Assembly (NCBI GenBank): GCA_017405465.1
Contig: JAFRAJ010000007.1
Span: 1-51,702, forward strand
From: Oscillospiraceae bacterium
Lineage (GTDB): Bacteria > Bacillota > Clostridia > Oscillospirales > Ruminococcaceae
Reading direction: 5' to 3'
Length of the DNA stretch: 51,702 nt
In this document: positions 8,378-17,148 of the stretch, piece by piece
Layout of the letters: the number at the start of each line of letters is the position of its first letter
Numbering within the stretch: the first letter of the stretch is position 1
Program-made: the position numbers and the translations under genes
The notes under the pieces: generated by a model
Told to the model about the DNA's origin: nothing
The model's database searches: none
Seen by the model: only the letters and a program-made list of their open reading frames with translations

Positions 8378-10300
8378 TCAGAAAAGACTGCATACCAGAT
8401 CGGTATACTCGCGCGGGTCATCGATCGGAAGATCGGCAATGAGTTTAGCCTGGGCAAGAAGGATCTTTGCAAGCTTTGCTGCCTTCTCCTTATCTTCCGA
8501 GAAAGCTTTCTGCAGGGCAGAAAATGCGTCATGACTGCCGTTGATCTCCAGCACCTTCTTTGCTTTGATATCCTGGAACTGATTCCCGGGAAGTGATTTG
8601 AGGTATCTCTCAGCCTCCAGAGTAATATCACCGTCTGTCGTGATGCAGACCGGATAGCTTCTCAGTTTATGAGAGAGTCTTACATCCTCTACCTGTCCGG
8701 CAAGAGTCTCTTTGACGAAATCGAGAAGATCTTTATTCTCTTCTGTTTTCTTCTCTGTATCAGCTTTTTCCTCTTCTGATTCGAGACCGAGATCGTCTGA
8801 ACTGATATTGCAGAATTCCTTGTCCTGGAATTTACCGAGCACGCTCACCACGAAGGTATCGGCTTCGTCTGTCATATAGATAAGGGAATAACCGGCATCC
8901 TTGACCTGTTCTGCCTGAGGCAGGGATTCCGCTCTTGCGGCGGATTCCGCAGCTGCATAGTAGATCTTTGACTGGCCTTCCGGCATGTCTTTTACATACT
9001 CTTCCAGACTGACGAGCCCGTCTTTTCCGGAGCAGCGGTATACGAGAAGGTCCTGCAGAGAATCCTTATGCATTCCGTAATCGCTGACGATACCGTATTT
9101 GATCAGTGCTCCGAACTGTTCCCAGAATTTGGTGTAGGCATCTCTGTCATCAGTCAGCATGGATGACAGTTTCGTCTTTATCCTCTTTTCCAGATTGTTT
9201 GCGATGACCTTGAGCTGACGGTCATGCTGGAGCATCTCTCTTGAGATATTAAGGCTCAGATCGGGAGAGTCCACCACTCCCCTCACAAAGCGGAAGTAAT
9301 CCGGAAGCAGATCCGGACAGCGTTCCATGATCATGACTCCGCTGCTGTAGAGCTGAAGTCCCGGCTGGTAATCCCTGGTATAGAGATCGTACGGTGCCTT
9401 ACCGGGTATAAACAGCATTGCTTTAAAGGAGACCGTTCCTTCCGCATCTACCCTTATCACTGCGAGAGGATCTTCCTGATCGTGGAAATGATCCTTGTAG
9501 AACTGTATGCATTCTTCATCCGTGACATCGGATTTAGACCTCTGCCAGATAGGTATCATGGAGTTGACTGTCTCTTCGGATGTTACTGTCACATACTTGG
9601 TCTTGGGCTTGCCGTCCTCGTCTGTCTCTCCGGTCTCCTGCTGTTCGTAACGCTCTACATCCATCTTAATGGGCCAGCGTACATAGTCGGAGTACTTCTT
9701 GACCAGATCCTGCAGACGCCAGCTGTCGAGATACTCACTGTAGTGTTCGTCCTCAGTGTCTTCCTTGATGTGCATGATCACATCAGTTCCGGGAGTATCC
9801 TTCTCAAAATCTTCTACAGTATATCCGTCTACGCCGGAAGATTCCCACTTCGCGCCGGTATCCTCACCGTAACGGTGAGAAAGGACAGTGACTTTGTCTG
9901 CGACCATGAATGCACTGTAGAAGCCGACGCCGAACTGACCGATGATATCGATGTCCGGTATGTCTTCTCCCTGAGTCTCCGGCATGTCCTTCTTGAACTG
10001 GAAGGATCCGCTTCTGGCTATGACACCGAGGTTGCTGTCCATCTCCGCCTTGTTCATTCCGATCCCGTTATCAGAGACCGTGATGGTCCTGGCGTCCTTG
10101 TCCACTGTGACCCTTATCCTGAAATCACTGCGGTCCATACCTACATTATCGTCTGTAAGTGCCAGATAGCACAGCTTATCGATGGCATCTGACGCGTTTG
10201 AGATGATCTCTCTGAGGAATATCTCCTTGTGTGTATAAATGGAGTTGATCATAAGCTCCATGAGGCGTTTGCTTTCCGCCTTGAACTGTTTCTTTGCCAT
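8378..10300 (-). CDS. htpG: HSP90-family chaperone HtpG
   Basis: 640 residues, typical of bacterial HtpG, a cytosolic ATP-dependent homodimeric chaperone. The N-terminal GHKL ATPase domain is complete: LREIISNASDAIDKL (Mg-coordinating Asn), SDNGIGMNKAEM, then GQFGVGFYSAFMVADKV. The middle domain holds GVVDSPDLSLNISREMLQ and the C-terminal dimer domain reaches the end at CSLF. ATG at 10300 has AGGAGGCTGAT upstream. The promoter carries a CIRCE operator over its -35 region, so control by HrcA is expected. Directly upstream, on the same strand, a relaxase gene stops 4 nt from the CIRCE, so some transcription could enter from it. Confidence 0.97.
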   Translation of the reverse strand: MAKKQFKAESKRLMELMINSIYTHKEIFLREIISNASDAIDKLCYLALTDDNVGMDRSDFRIRVTVDKDARTITVSDNGIGMNKAEMDSNLGVIARSGSFQFKKDMPETQGEDIPDIDIIGQFGVGFYSAFMVADKVTVLSHRYGEDTGAKWESSGVDGYTVEDFEKDTPGTDVIMHIKEDTEDEHYSEYLDSWRLQDLVKKYSDYVRWPIKMDVERYEQQETGETDEDGKPKTKYVTVTSEETVNSMIPIWQRSKSDVTDEECIQFYKDHFHDQEDPLAVIRVDAEGTVSFKAMLFIPGKAPYDLYTRDYQPGLQLYSSGVMIMERCPDLLPDYFRFVRGVVDSPDLSLNISREMLQHDRQLKVIANNLEKRIKTKLSSMLTDDRDAYTKFWEQFGALIKYGIVSDYGMHKDSLQDLLVYRCSGKDGLVSLEEYVKDMPEGQSKIYYAAAESAARAESLPQAEQVKDAGYSLIYMTDEADTFVVSVLGKFQDKEFCNISSDDLGLESEEEKADTEKKTEENKDLLDFVKETLAGQVEDVRLSHKLRSYPVCITTDGDITLEAERYLKSLPGNQFQDIKAKKVLEINGSHDAFSALQKAFSEDKEKAAKLAKILLAQAKLIADLPIDDPREYTDLVCSLF

Positions 10301-10405
10301 ATCAGCCTCCTGATTATATCTTTACGCAATTCCTGCGGTATAGTTCCTCCCTGTCCTGATAGGGGAGTGCGGCAGCAGTCAGATTCCTGGCTGCTGCCTT
10401 TGACT

Positions 10406-10433
10406 ATTATACCACAGCAGATAGCACTTTCAA
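10406..10433 (-). promoter_or_regulatory. htpG promoter
   Basis: On the minus strand TTGAAA (complement of 10428-10433) is 16 nt from a perfect TATAAT (complement of 10406-10411). The -35 lies inside the CIRCE element, so repressor binding would block polymerase. Confidence 0.8.
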
Positions 10434-10447
10434 CCACAGAGTGCTAA
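10421..10447. promoter_or_regulatory. CIRCE operator (HrcA site) of htpG
   Basis: ATAGCACTT at 10421-10429, a 9-nt spacer, and GAGTGCTAA at 10439-10447. The consensus is TTAGCACTC-N9-GAGTGCTAA; the right arm is perfect and the left arm has two mismatches. It overlaps the htpG -35 hexamer. HrcA itself is not in the window. Confidence 0.93.
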
Positions 10448-10450
10448 TTT

Positions 10451-11836
10451 CTAGAGTTCAGGAGAAGGTTCCCAAATCGACCGCTCCAGTCCCCTTTGTT
10501 CCTGATGCCGGTCATTTTCCCGGTTCCTTCGCTCTCTTTCCTGCTGCATCGCCTTTTCTTCTGCCTCTCGTTCCATCTCCAGGATTATGCGTATCATCTC
10601 CTGTGTCTCAAGAGCAGAAGAGGCGGCTTTGATCTCATAGATCGCTTCCTTGAGCTTAGCCTTAACTTCAGACAGCTCATACTGTGCCAGTGAGCGCTCT
10701 TCCTCTGTGATGGTCTTATATTTGACCTTCTGGTTAAGATAGCCCCGGCGTTTCTCAAGTGCGGCGCGCAGACTTTTCAGTTCGGAGATCAGAGCTTCTA
10801 TCTCCTCCTTTGAATCTATGCCGTATTTTTTGAGGAGCTCGAGTTCAGCATTTCTCTTATCAAAATACCCGTATTCTGTCCTCACCATGAATTCGAGGGG
10901 ATAAGGCATAGTACTGTCTTCCATGAATTCTTCCTCTTTTTTAAGGAGGAACATCAGCATCTCATATGAACCGATCAGACCCGGATCGGACATGTCTCTT
11001 TCCGGATTCTGCTTAAGGTACTCCTGCAGAGGAAGGAATCGCCTGTTGAATTCGATCAGATTTCCTCTGTGAATGTCGGCGTTTTCCATTAAAATGCCTT
11101 CCAGACGGTTTTCCGGTAATCCCAGCTTAGACAGTTTGTAGTTGAGCTTATGTTCTCCGATCCATCTTTCCGGAGAAACGGTCATCTCCGACCGGTTCAG
11201 ATCATATCCCATCAGCTTCAGGTTTCTTTCGAACTCATTTATACTGCGTGAGTTTTCTGCACATGTGTTGACGTCATTTATGACAACATCACGCACCGCA
11301 TATCTTCCTTTTGAATGCTGGAAATGTGTCCTGTTGTAGAATTCCGGTCCCGAATAATCAATATATGGGAGATCATGCTCAAGGAATACCTGTCTGGTGA
11401 CTTCTTCCAGTTTGTGCTGCAGCCGGAATCTGTCCTGAAGTATCTCTCCGTCGATGAATGACACGGTGTTCAGTACGGTATGGGCATGCAGGTGATCTGT
11501 GTTCTCGTGGATACAGATGACAGCCTGATGTCTGTCTTCCCACATCCGTCTTATCACATTGGTCACGATCTCCAGAGCTTCCTGGGGAGTGACTTCTGTG
11601 CCTGTGAAGTTGATGACTATATCCAGCGACGGATTGAGCGGGTGTTTTTCAAAGTGACGCTGCACTGCTTCCATCTCATCAAGGCAGTATGCCCTTGAGC
11701 AGTTTACAGCGGCGATCAGCTTTTCGTGGGTGCCCGTGGGCTCCTCTGTGAAAGAGATCGATACATCGTCTCCGACGACATAGTGAAGCATCTCCTTAAG
11801 TGGAGTTCTGCTGGAATAAATAACATTTGCGGGCAT
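10451..11836 (-). CDS. Relaxase / mobilization nuclease (MobA/VirD2 family)
   Basis: 461 residues. The family nicks oriT and leads the DNA strand into a recipient. The metal-binding three-histidine motif is clear: H110-ENTDH115-L-H117-A-H119, followed by N123. An N-terminal tyrosine (LHYVV, Y19) is placed like the catalytic Tyr of Firmicutes MOBP-type relaxases. The block VNCSRAYCLDEMEAVQRHF (43-61) matches the conserved ...NC....A..EM....K.F pattern. The C-terminal ~150 residues are charged and coiled-coil-like. ATG at 11836 sits 2 nt after the mobC stop, and its SD AGGAGG lies in the end of that gene, so translation is coupled. The stop at 10451 nearly touches the htpG CIRCE. No integrase or coupling protein is present, so the element looks minimal or decayed. 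Confidence 0.9.
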   Translation of the reverse strand: MPANVIYSSRTPLKEMLHYVVGDDVSISFTEEPTGTHEKLIAAVNCSRAYCLDEMEAVQRHFEKHPLNPSLDIVINFTGTEVTPQEALEIVTNVIRRMWEDRHQAVICIHENTDHLHAHTVLNTVSFIDGEILQDRFRLQHKLEEVTRQVFLEHDLPYIDYSGPEFYNRTHFQHSKGRYAVRDVVINDVNTCAENSRSINEFERNLKLMGYDLNRSEMTVSPERWIGEHKLNYKLSKLGLPENRLEGILMENADIHRGNLIEFNRRFLPLQEYLKQNPERDMSDPGLIGSYEMLMFLLKKEEEFMEDSTMPYPLEFMVRTEYGYFDKRNAELELLKKYGIDSKEEIEALISELKSLRAALEKRRGYLNQKVKYKTITEEERSLAQYELSEVKAKLKEAIYEIKAASSALETQEMIRIILEMEREAEEKAMQQERERRNRENDRHQEQRGLERSIWEPSPEL

Positions 11837-11838
11837 AT

Positions 11839-12327
11839 TCAGCCTCCTTTCTGCTGCGCAGCAGCGTAAAGCGCGGGGAGAAATCTGAGGGTCATCTCGA
11901 TATCTACATATCTCTTCCCTCCTGCGATGATGGTGACGGTGTGATCGGCTGTCAGCTTTTCTGCCTCTTCTTTTTCCATTCTGCGGCCGGTACTGCGCGG
12001 AACCTGAAGCAGTTCCGCTACCAGAGCCGGTTCGGCGTAATGCTTTTTGCCAACAGTCACGACACCGTCGATTCCTTCTCCCTGATCGATGACAGCGCCA
12101 AGTGTTTCAGCAAGAAGAAAGATCTCCGGATCCGGATTCGGAGCAGGTATAACGTTCATGCAGCGCTGTCTTACGTATTCGCTGAAGTTCATACCTGCTT
12201 CCTCTGCAAATCTCCGGAGTATCTCGTACTGCTCTACCGGGAAATTGATGGCTACCTGTTTGAACGCTGTCTTCTTTTTCTTGTACTTCTTCTTTCCCTT
12301 CTCGTTCTTCTTAAGATCAGTTTCTAT
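11839..12327 (-). CDS. MobC-like ribbon-helix-helix mobilization accessory protein, apparent ATA start
   Basis: About 162 residues read from position 12327. The first ~20 residues are lysine-rich. Then KQVAINFPVEQYEILRRFAE followed by EAGMNFSEYVRQRC forms a ribbon-helix-helix motif as in MobC/plasmid relaxosome proteins, which bind oriT and help the relaxase. The first ATG in frame (12192) falls inside this motif, in its second helix, and would remove the DNA-binding strand. A strong AAGGAGG lies 8 nt before an ATA codon at 12327, with an in-frame stop upstream and no ATG, GTG or TTG in between. Either ATA is used as start, or an ATG has mutated. ATG at 12192 has GAGGAAG upstream and could give a short form. 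The gene is coupled to the relaxase. Confidence 0.7.
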   Translation of the reverse strand: METDLKKNEKGKKKYKKKKTAFKQVAINFPVEQYEILRRFAEEAGMNFSEYVRQRCMNVIPAPNPDPEIFLLAETLGAVIDQGEGIDGVVTVGKKHYAEPALVAELLQVPRSTGRRMEKEEAEKLTADHTVTIIAGGKRYVDIEMTLRFLPALYAAAQQKGG

Positions 12328-12608
12328 AGTAGTTACCTCCTTATGAATGAATTAATGTATAAAGCGGATAATATACGGGCGGGTTCATGATCCCGGCGGT
12401 GGTTACAGGCACTGACCAGCGGTCAAAATCAGGACAAGACATGCTGAGAGCCTCACCGGAAAAAATATCCCCCCATAATCTATAGCGCCCGTTTTTTGCC
12501 CGTTTTTACCCCCCTCATCCGATAGTTAATGGATTGTTTACAAACACAGTTATTTTTTGTACCGCTATATACAATTTGGCATGGAAAATAGTGATTTACA
12601 GAAATAAA
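12328..12608. other. Candidate oriT / upstream region of the mobilization genes
   Basis: About 280 bp with no gene. It contains a short inverted repeat (GACC-agc-GGTC, 12414-12424), two tandem 11-bp copies of GCCCGTTTTTW (12487-12508), and a C-rich tract. Relaxase modules of this type usually carry oriT just upstream of mobC, so I infer that the nick site is here. I could not match a known nic sequence by eye. Confidence 0.35.
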
Positions 12609-12635
12609 TTAGCACTCTCTATTGACGAGTGCTAA
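12609..12635. promoter_or_regulatory. CIRCE operator (HrcA site) of clpB
   Basis: TTAGCACTC at 12609-12617, a 9-nt spacer, and GAGTGCTAA at 12627-12635. This is an exact match to the CIRCE consensus in both arms. It overlaps the clpB -35 hexamer. Confidence 0.97.
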
Positions 12636-12650
12636 TTTTGGTGATATTAT
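12622..12650 (+). promoter_or_regulatory. clpB promoter
   Basis: TTGACG (12622-12627) is 17 nt from TATTAT (12645-12650). The -35 lies within the CIRCE, as expected for an HrcA-repressed promoter. Confidence 0.8.
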
Positions 12651-12682
12651 AGTGGCGTACCAATGAACAGGAGGTAATGCAT

Positions 12683-15289
12683 ATGAATGCTGAAAAATAT
12701 ACAGAAAAGACGATCGATGTCATAAGACTCGCACAGACGCTTTCCAAGGACAGAGGAAGTCAGCAGATAGAACAGGAACATCTGCTGCTCGCTCTTCTGA
12801 CGCAGGACGGAGGGCTGATCCCGCAGCTTCTTGCAAAGATGGGTCAGAACGTGGAGGAACTGATCAGCAGCACTGAAGCGCTCTGCGACAGGCTGCCCAG
12901 GGTCTCCGGTGCGGTGACGAATATGACATCCATCTATGCTGCAAGGATAGTGGATGAGGTATTCACTGATGCTGAGAAGCGTGCAGCCAGAATGAATGAC
13001 GACTACGTGTCGGTCGAGCATGTGATGCTCTCATTTATCGAGAAGTGTGATGGTGAATGCGCCAGGCTCCTAAAGATGAACAACATCACATCTGACGGGT
13101 TCCTGAGAGTTCTTGCGGAAGTAAGGGGAGGAACACGTGTGACCAGCGATAATCCGGAGGAGACATATGATGCTCTGGGTAAATACGGACAGGACCTCGT
13201 CTCTCTTGCGGAACAGCAGAAACTGGATCCGGTAATTGGGAGAGACAGTGAGATCAGGGACGTGATCCGTATCCTTACGAGAAAGACAAAGAACAACCCT
13301 GTGCTAATCGGTGAGCCGGGTGTCGGCAAGACGGCTATAGCGGAAGGGCTTGCACAGCGTATCGTAAGAGGAGATGTCCCCACATCCCTTAAGGACCGCA
13401 GGATATTCTCCCTAGATATGGGTGCCCTTATCGCAGGAGCCAAGTTCAGAGGCGAATTCGAAGAGAGACTCAAGGCCGTACTGGCAGAGATAAAGCGCAG
13501 CGAAGGAAAGATCATACTCTTCATCGATGAGCTGCACACTATAGTCGGAGCAGGCAAGACCGAAGGCAGCATGGATGCCGGAAACCTTCTCAAACCGATG
13601 CTGGCAAGGGGAGAACTTCACTGTATAGGCGCTACTACTCTTGATGAGTACCGTAAATATGTAGAAAAAGACGCCGCTCTTGAGAGAAGATTTCAGCCTG
13701 TAATGGTGAATGAGCCGACTGTTGAGGATGCAGTATCCATACTGAGAGGCATAAAAGAGAGATACGAGGTCTTCCATGGCGTCAAGATCACGGACAGTGC
13801 GCTCATCGCGGCAGCAGTGCTCTCCGACAGATATATCTCCGACAGGTTCCTCCCGGACAAGGCGATAGACCTTGTGGATGAGGCCTGTGCAATGATCAGG
13901 ACCGAGATGGACTCCATGCCTGCAGAGATGGATGAGACATCCAGAAAGATCATGCAGCTGGAGATCGAAGAGGCAGCTTTGAAAAAAGAAACTGACAAAC
14001 TGTCAGCATCACACCTCGAAGAGATACAGAAGGAGCTCTCACAGCTGAGGGATACCTTCAATGAGATGAAGGCCAGATGGCAGAACGAGAAACAGAGCAT
14101 CGAATCCGTTCAGGATCTGCGCGGACAGATTGAACAGGTGAATGCAGAGATCGAGAAGGCTCAGAGAGAATACGATCTTAACAAAGCCGCCGAACTCAAA
14201 TACGGAAAGCTTCCCGAACTGCAGAAGCAGCTGGAAGAAGAGGAGCAGAAGGCTGAGAAGGCTACAGGCAGAGCGGACAAGCTCCTGAGAGACAGGGTGA
14301 CAGACGAGGAGATCGCAGATGTGGTGTCCCGCTGGACAGGCGTTCCGGTATCGAAACTGCTGGAAGGCGAGAGGGAGAAGTTGCTGAGGCTTCCTGACAT
14401 CCTCCATGAAAGAGTCATAGGCCAGGACGAAGCAGTCAATAGAGTATCGGAAGCGATACTCAGATCCAGAGCCGGTATCAGGGATGAGAACAGACCGATA
14501 GGTTCGTTCCTGTTCCTTGGACCCACCGGAGTGGGAAAGACCGAGCTTGCCAAAGCAGTTGCGGAAGCGCTGTTCGACGATGAGAAGAACATGATCAGGA
14601 TCGATATGAGCGAGTACATGGAGAAGTTCTCAGTATCCAGACTGATCGGAGCACCTCCAGGATACGTCGGATACGATGAAGGCGGTCAGCTCACAGAAGC
14701 AGTAAGGCGCAGGCCCTACAGCGTGGTCCTCTTCGATGAGATAGAGAAAGCCCATCCTGATGTCTTCAACGTGCTGCTTCAGGTACTTGATGACGGAAGG
14801 ATAACCGACAGTCAGGGAAGGACAGTGGATTTCAAGAATACTATCCTGATAATGACTTCAAACCTCGGAAGCGATATCCTGCTGGACGGCATCAGGAACG
14901 GAGAGATAGAAGAAGGCGCCAGAAAAAAGGTCGACGAACTGCTCAGGCGCAGCTTCCGTCCGGAATTCCTGAACAGGATCGATGAGACGGTATGTTATAA
15001 GCCTCTGACTGAGGAAGAGATCGGAAAGATAGCAGAACTGCAGCTCAAGAACCTCAGAAAGAATCTTGACAGCAAGCAGCTGAAGCTTGAGATCACCGAT
15101 ACGGCAAAAGATCTGATCGTTAAAGAGGGATATGATCCGGTGTACGGAGCGAGACCTCTCAAGAGATTCATCCAGTCCAGAGTCGAGACTGCCATCGCGA
15201 AGTGCATCCTCAGGGACGATCCTGCCCCGGGAGATACCGTGAAAGTCGATGTGGCAGACGGCACAATAACTGCCTCCATCGCAGCATAA
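12683..15289 (+). CDS. clpB: ClpB-type AAA+ disaggregase
   Basis: 868 residues with the full ClpB order. The N-terminal double Clp-N repeat spans about 1-145. AAA-1 has Walker A GEPGVGKT near 210 and Walker [10 protein letters not shown] long coiled-coil middle domain (roughly 400-525, rich in E, K and Q) separates ClpB from ClpA. AAA-2 has Walker A GPTGVGKT near 613 and Walker [15 protein letters not shown], then the C-terminal D2-small domain. There is no LGF/IGF-type ClpP loop that I could see. It dissolves aggregates with DnaK. The ATG at 12683 is 8 nt from AGGAGG; another ATG at 12677 is only 2 nt from it and less likely. CIRCE control is evident. Confidence 0.96.
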   Translation: MNAEKYTEKTIDVIRLAQTLSKDRGSQQIEQEHLLLALLTQDGGLIPQLLAKMGQNVEELISSTEALCDRLPRVSGAVTNMTSIYAARIVDEVFTDAEKRAARMNDDYVSVEHVMLSFIEKCDGECARLLKMNNITSDGFLRVLAEVRGGTRVTSDNPEETYDALGKYGQDLVSLAEQQKLDPVIGRDSEIRDVIRILTRKTKNNPVLIGEPGVGKTAIAEGLAQRIVRGDVPTSLKDRRIFSLDMGALIAGAKFRGEFEERLKAVLAEIKRSEGKIILFIDELHTIVGAGKTEGSMDAGNLLKPMLARGELHCIGATTLDEYRKYVEKDAALERRFQPVMVNEPTVEDAVSILRGIKERYEVFHGVKITDSALIAAAVLSDRYISDRFLPDKAIDLVDEACAMIRTEMDSMPAEMDETSRKIMQLEIEEAALKKETDKLSASHLEEIQKELSQLRDTFNEMKARWQNEKQSIESVQDLRGQIEQVNAEIEKAQREYDLNKAAELKYGKLPELQKQLEEEEQKAEKATGRADKLLRDRVTDEEIADVVSRWTGVPVSKLLEGEREKLLRLPDILHERVIGQDEAVNRVSEAILRSRAGIRDENRPIGSFLFLGPTGVGKTELAKAVAEALFDDEKNMIRIDMSEYMEKFSVSRLIGAPPGYVGYDEGGQLTEAVRRRPYSVVLFDEIEKAHPDVFNVLLQVLDDGRITDSQGRTVDFKNTILIMTSNLGSDILLDGIRNGEIEEGARKKVDELLRRSFRPEFLNRIDETVCYKPLTEEEIGKIAELQLKNLRKNLDSKQLKLEITDTAKDLIVKEGYDPVYGARPLKRFIQSRVETAIAKCILRDDPAPGDTVKVDVADGTITASIAA

Positions 15290-15302
15290 AAGAATAAACA
15301 GA

Positions 15303-15395
15303 AAAAGCCTCCTGTTTCCGCTGAATGAGATCAGCAGAAACAGGAGGCTGATACTATAAAAACTAAGCACCGGCTGAATCAGCCGGTGCAGTCTG
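15303..15395. terminator. Tandem hairpins between clpB and the CBS-domain gene
   Basis: Hairpin 1 pairs AGCCTCCTGTTTC (15306-15318) with 15337-15349 and has a T run on the minus strand, so it ends the CBS transcript. Hairpin 2 pairs GCACCGGCTGA with TCAGCCGGTGC (15368-15391) and is followed by GTCTGTTTT on the plus strand, so it could end clpB. The two genes converge here. Confidence 0.75.
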
Positions 15396-15398
15396 TTT

Positions 15399-15851
15399 TC
15401 AGATGTATGATGCGTATGATATACGCTCAGCAATACCGCTGTCGCGTTTCTGGAAATACTCCATCACGCTGTGTCTGGTCACGATCCCGATAAACGAGTT
15501 CCTGCCGTCTACCACGGGCACGAAGTTGTGCTCCATGATACGGTCCATCAGCTCTTCCAGGGAAGCGGTGACTGAAACAGGGGGATAACTTTTCCTGTCC
15601 ATGATATCCCTGATAAATCCGCCGTCTATCGACCTTACCGGTACATTGCCGTATTCATCGGAATCTTCCGGTATCAGGTACCATAGGAAGTCAGATACCC
15701 CTACTACTCCAGCATAAGTGTTGTCTCTCGCGGTCACAGGCATGAAGCTGTATCCTGATGACCGCATTATCTCCAGTCCCCTGCGCAAGGTGTTGTCCTC
15801 ATAAAGAGATATGACATCCTGACGAGGGGTCAAAAAGTATGCAATATTCAA
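15399..15851 (-). CDS. Tandem CBS-domain protein (DarB/CbpB-like)
   Basis: 150 residues forming two CBS motifs and little else. The first has SLYEDNTLRRGLEIMRSSGYSFMPV; the second has MEHNFVPVVDGRNSFIGIVTRHSVMEYF. Size and layout resemble the free-standing CBS proteins of Firmicutes, of which DarB/CbpB (YkuL) binds c-di-AMP and signals to Rel and pyruvate carboxylase. That ligand is an inference, supported by the gene next door, a likely c-di-AMP receptor 23 nt upstream. The start is TTG at 15851, with AGAGG 7 nt before it; it gives the N terminus MNIAYFLTP common in this family. It lacks membrane segments. Confidence 0.82.
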   Translation of the reverse strand: MNIAYFLTPRQDVISLYEDNTLRRGLEIMRSSGYSFMPVTARDNTYAGVVGVSDFLWYLIPEDSDEYGNVPVRSIDGGFIRDIMDRKSYPPVSVTASLEELMDRIMEHNFVPVVDGRNSFIGIVTRHSVMEYFQKRDSGIAERISYASYI

Positions 15852-15874
15852 TTCAAGCCTCTTATACCTGTGAT

Positions 15875-16207
15875 TTATAAGTGTAGGAACTGTTCGACAT
15901 CGAGTACGAAAATCGTAGCTCCGCCTACAGTCACCTCATATCCGCTCTGATAGCGGTAAGACATTCCGGCTTCTGCCAGACCGAGATTGTCCTGCATCTT
16001 GATAGTGCGCTCGCGGCAGGTCTGTTTGATGATCGTGAGGACCTTGTCCATGTCCTTCTCATCTATACCTATGAGAAGCGTTGTGCTTCCGTTGCGGAGA
16101 AGGCCGCCGGTGGAGGCCAGTTTAGTCATTGAAAAATGGTTTCTTACGATCTCATCGGTCAGCGCCGGAACATCATCGTTCTGTACGATAGTTATTAGAA
16201 GTTTCAT
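15875..16207 (-). CDS. darA: Cyclic-di-AMP receptor, DarA/PstA-type PII-like protein
   Basis: 110 residues, the full length of the PII-like c-di-AMP receptor family (DarA, PstA, YaaQ). The family hallmarks are present: the start MKLLITIVQNDD, the loop STGGLLRNGSTTLLIGI around residues 32-48, and the C-terminal strand VTVGGATIFVLDVEQF. Trimeric DarA binds c-di-AMP between subunits; its output target is unknown in most species. ATG at 16207 has AAAGGAGATAATCACT upstream. A promoter lies at 16232-16259. The CBS gene follows after 23 nt with no terminator, so both receptors are probably made from one mRNA. Confidence 0.92.
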   Translation of the reverse strand: MKLLITIVQNDDVPALTDEIVRNHFSMTKLASTGGLLRNGSTTLLIGIDEKDMDKVLTIIKQTCRERTIKMQDNLGLAEAGMSYRYQSGYEVTVGGATIFVLDVEQFLHL

Positions 16208-16231
16208 AGTGATTATCTCCTTTGCATGTAC

Positions 16232-16259
16232 ATTCTATCACAGAAGTGAGAGGAATCAA
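16232..16259 (-). promoter_or_regulatory. Probable promoter of darA-CBS operon
   Basis: On the minus strand, TTGATT (complement of 16254-16259) is 16 nt from TAGAAT (complement of 16232-16237). It lies 25 nt before the darA start. Confidence 0.6.
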
Positions 16260-16305
16260 CATTAATTAATTGTTAACATTGACTATAAAGAGGCTGAATT
16301 GAAGG

Positions 16306-17148
16306 CTATACTGTAGTATTTTTGTAACGTGTATCGGGATGATAGTGCTCAAATATGATCACATCTTCCTCTTTTTCCAGTCTGGCCTGATCTTCTTCGG
16401 TATCTACTGTCCACATTACAGAGAAGGCGCCGAGTTTTTTGACCAGATTCAGTGCTTTTGTCCGTTTACGGTGATTGAAGGCGATGAACTGCGGTCTGCA
16501 GTAGAAGTTGATCATCATGTGGGCGATAAGAGTGAGAAGAGTCCTGAGCTTCTCAGCATTCTTTTCCGGAACACCTCCTACCAGAAGGCCGCGTACTGTT
16601 CCGGGGATATTCTTCCATGCCCAGCGTACGACTATCGGATTGAAACTTTCAAGACACCAGAGCCCTTTATAGGAAGAAAGCTCTTCGGCTGCCGCCTCCG
16701 ACAATTCGGTATACCACTCTGCGTTCAGTTCCTCGGCTTTTATCTCTACGATCAGGGGATTCTGTCCTGCCACGGTATCGAGGACTTCGCGGAATGTCGG
16801 GATGCGCTCATCTGTTCCGAACAGTCTCAGCTCTTTTGCTTCTTCCAGAGTGAGCTCCCATACAGGTTTGTCTACACCGCAGGCTCTCTTGTAATCATTG
16901 TCATGGAATACAATGAGCTGCTTGTCCTTGGTGAACTGTACATCAAGTTCACAGCCGTATCCGTTCTCCATCGCTGCACGGAAGGCAGCCAGAGAGTTCT
17001 CCGGTACGCCTTTTTCATTGTCATAAAGTCCCCGGTGAGCGAAATTCCTGTGCATGAACGGGGCTCTGTCTTCTTCTGAAGACTGACCGGGAAATATGAG
17101 GAAAAGATAGACTGCAGCGAGTACGGCAATGATTATCAACAGAAGCAT
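16306..17148 (-). CDS. Glycerophosphodiester phosphodiesterase, membrane anchored
   Basis: 280 residues. One N-terminal transmembrane helix (residues 1-20) is followed by a GDPD TIM-barrel. Catalytic and metal-binding motifs are NFAHRG (His), PENSLAAF, CELDVQFTKDKQLIVFHD (Glu, Asp, His), and a late MWTVDTEED block where GDPDs hold the W-T-V/N strand. The family splits glycerophosphodiesters to glycerol-3-phosphate and an alcohol, and membrane forms may act on lipid or teichoic-acid breakdown products. ATG at 17148 has TAAGGAGAACC upstream. No clear hairpin separates it from darA, so transcription could run on, though darA has its own promoter. Confidence 0.92.
   Translation of the reverse strand: MLLLIIIAVLAAVYLFLIFPGQSSEEDRAPFMHRNFAHRGLYDNEKGVPENSLAAFRAAMENGYGCELDVQFTKDKQLIVFHDNDYKRACGVDKPVWELTLEEAKELRLFGTDERIPTFREVLDTVAGQNPLIVEIKAEELNAEWYTELSEAAAEELSSYKGLWCLESFNPIVVRWAWKNIPGTVRGLLVGGVPEKNAEKLRTLLTLIAHMMINFYCRPQFIAFNHRKRTKALNLVKKLGAFSVMWTVDTEEDQARLEKEEDVIIFEHYHPDTRYKNTTV

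Noticed and set aside
9482..10192. 236-codon frame opposite htpG
   Set aside because: Fully inside a strongly conserved gene, no ribosome site, no family look.
11827..12390. 187-codon plus-strand frame opposite mobC
   Set aside because: Overlaps the mobC and relaxase junction, Cys/Phe/Leu-rich as typical for antisense translation.
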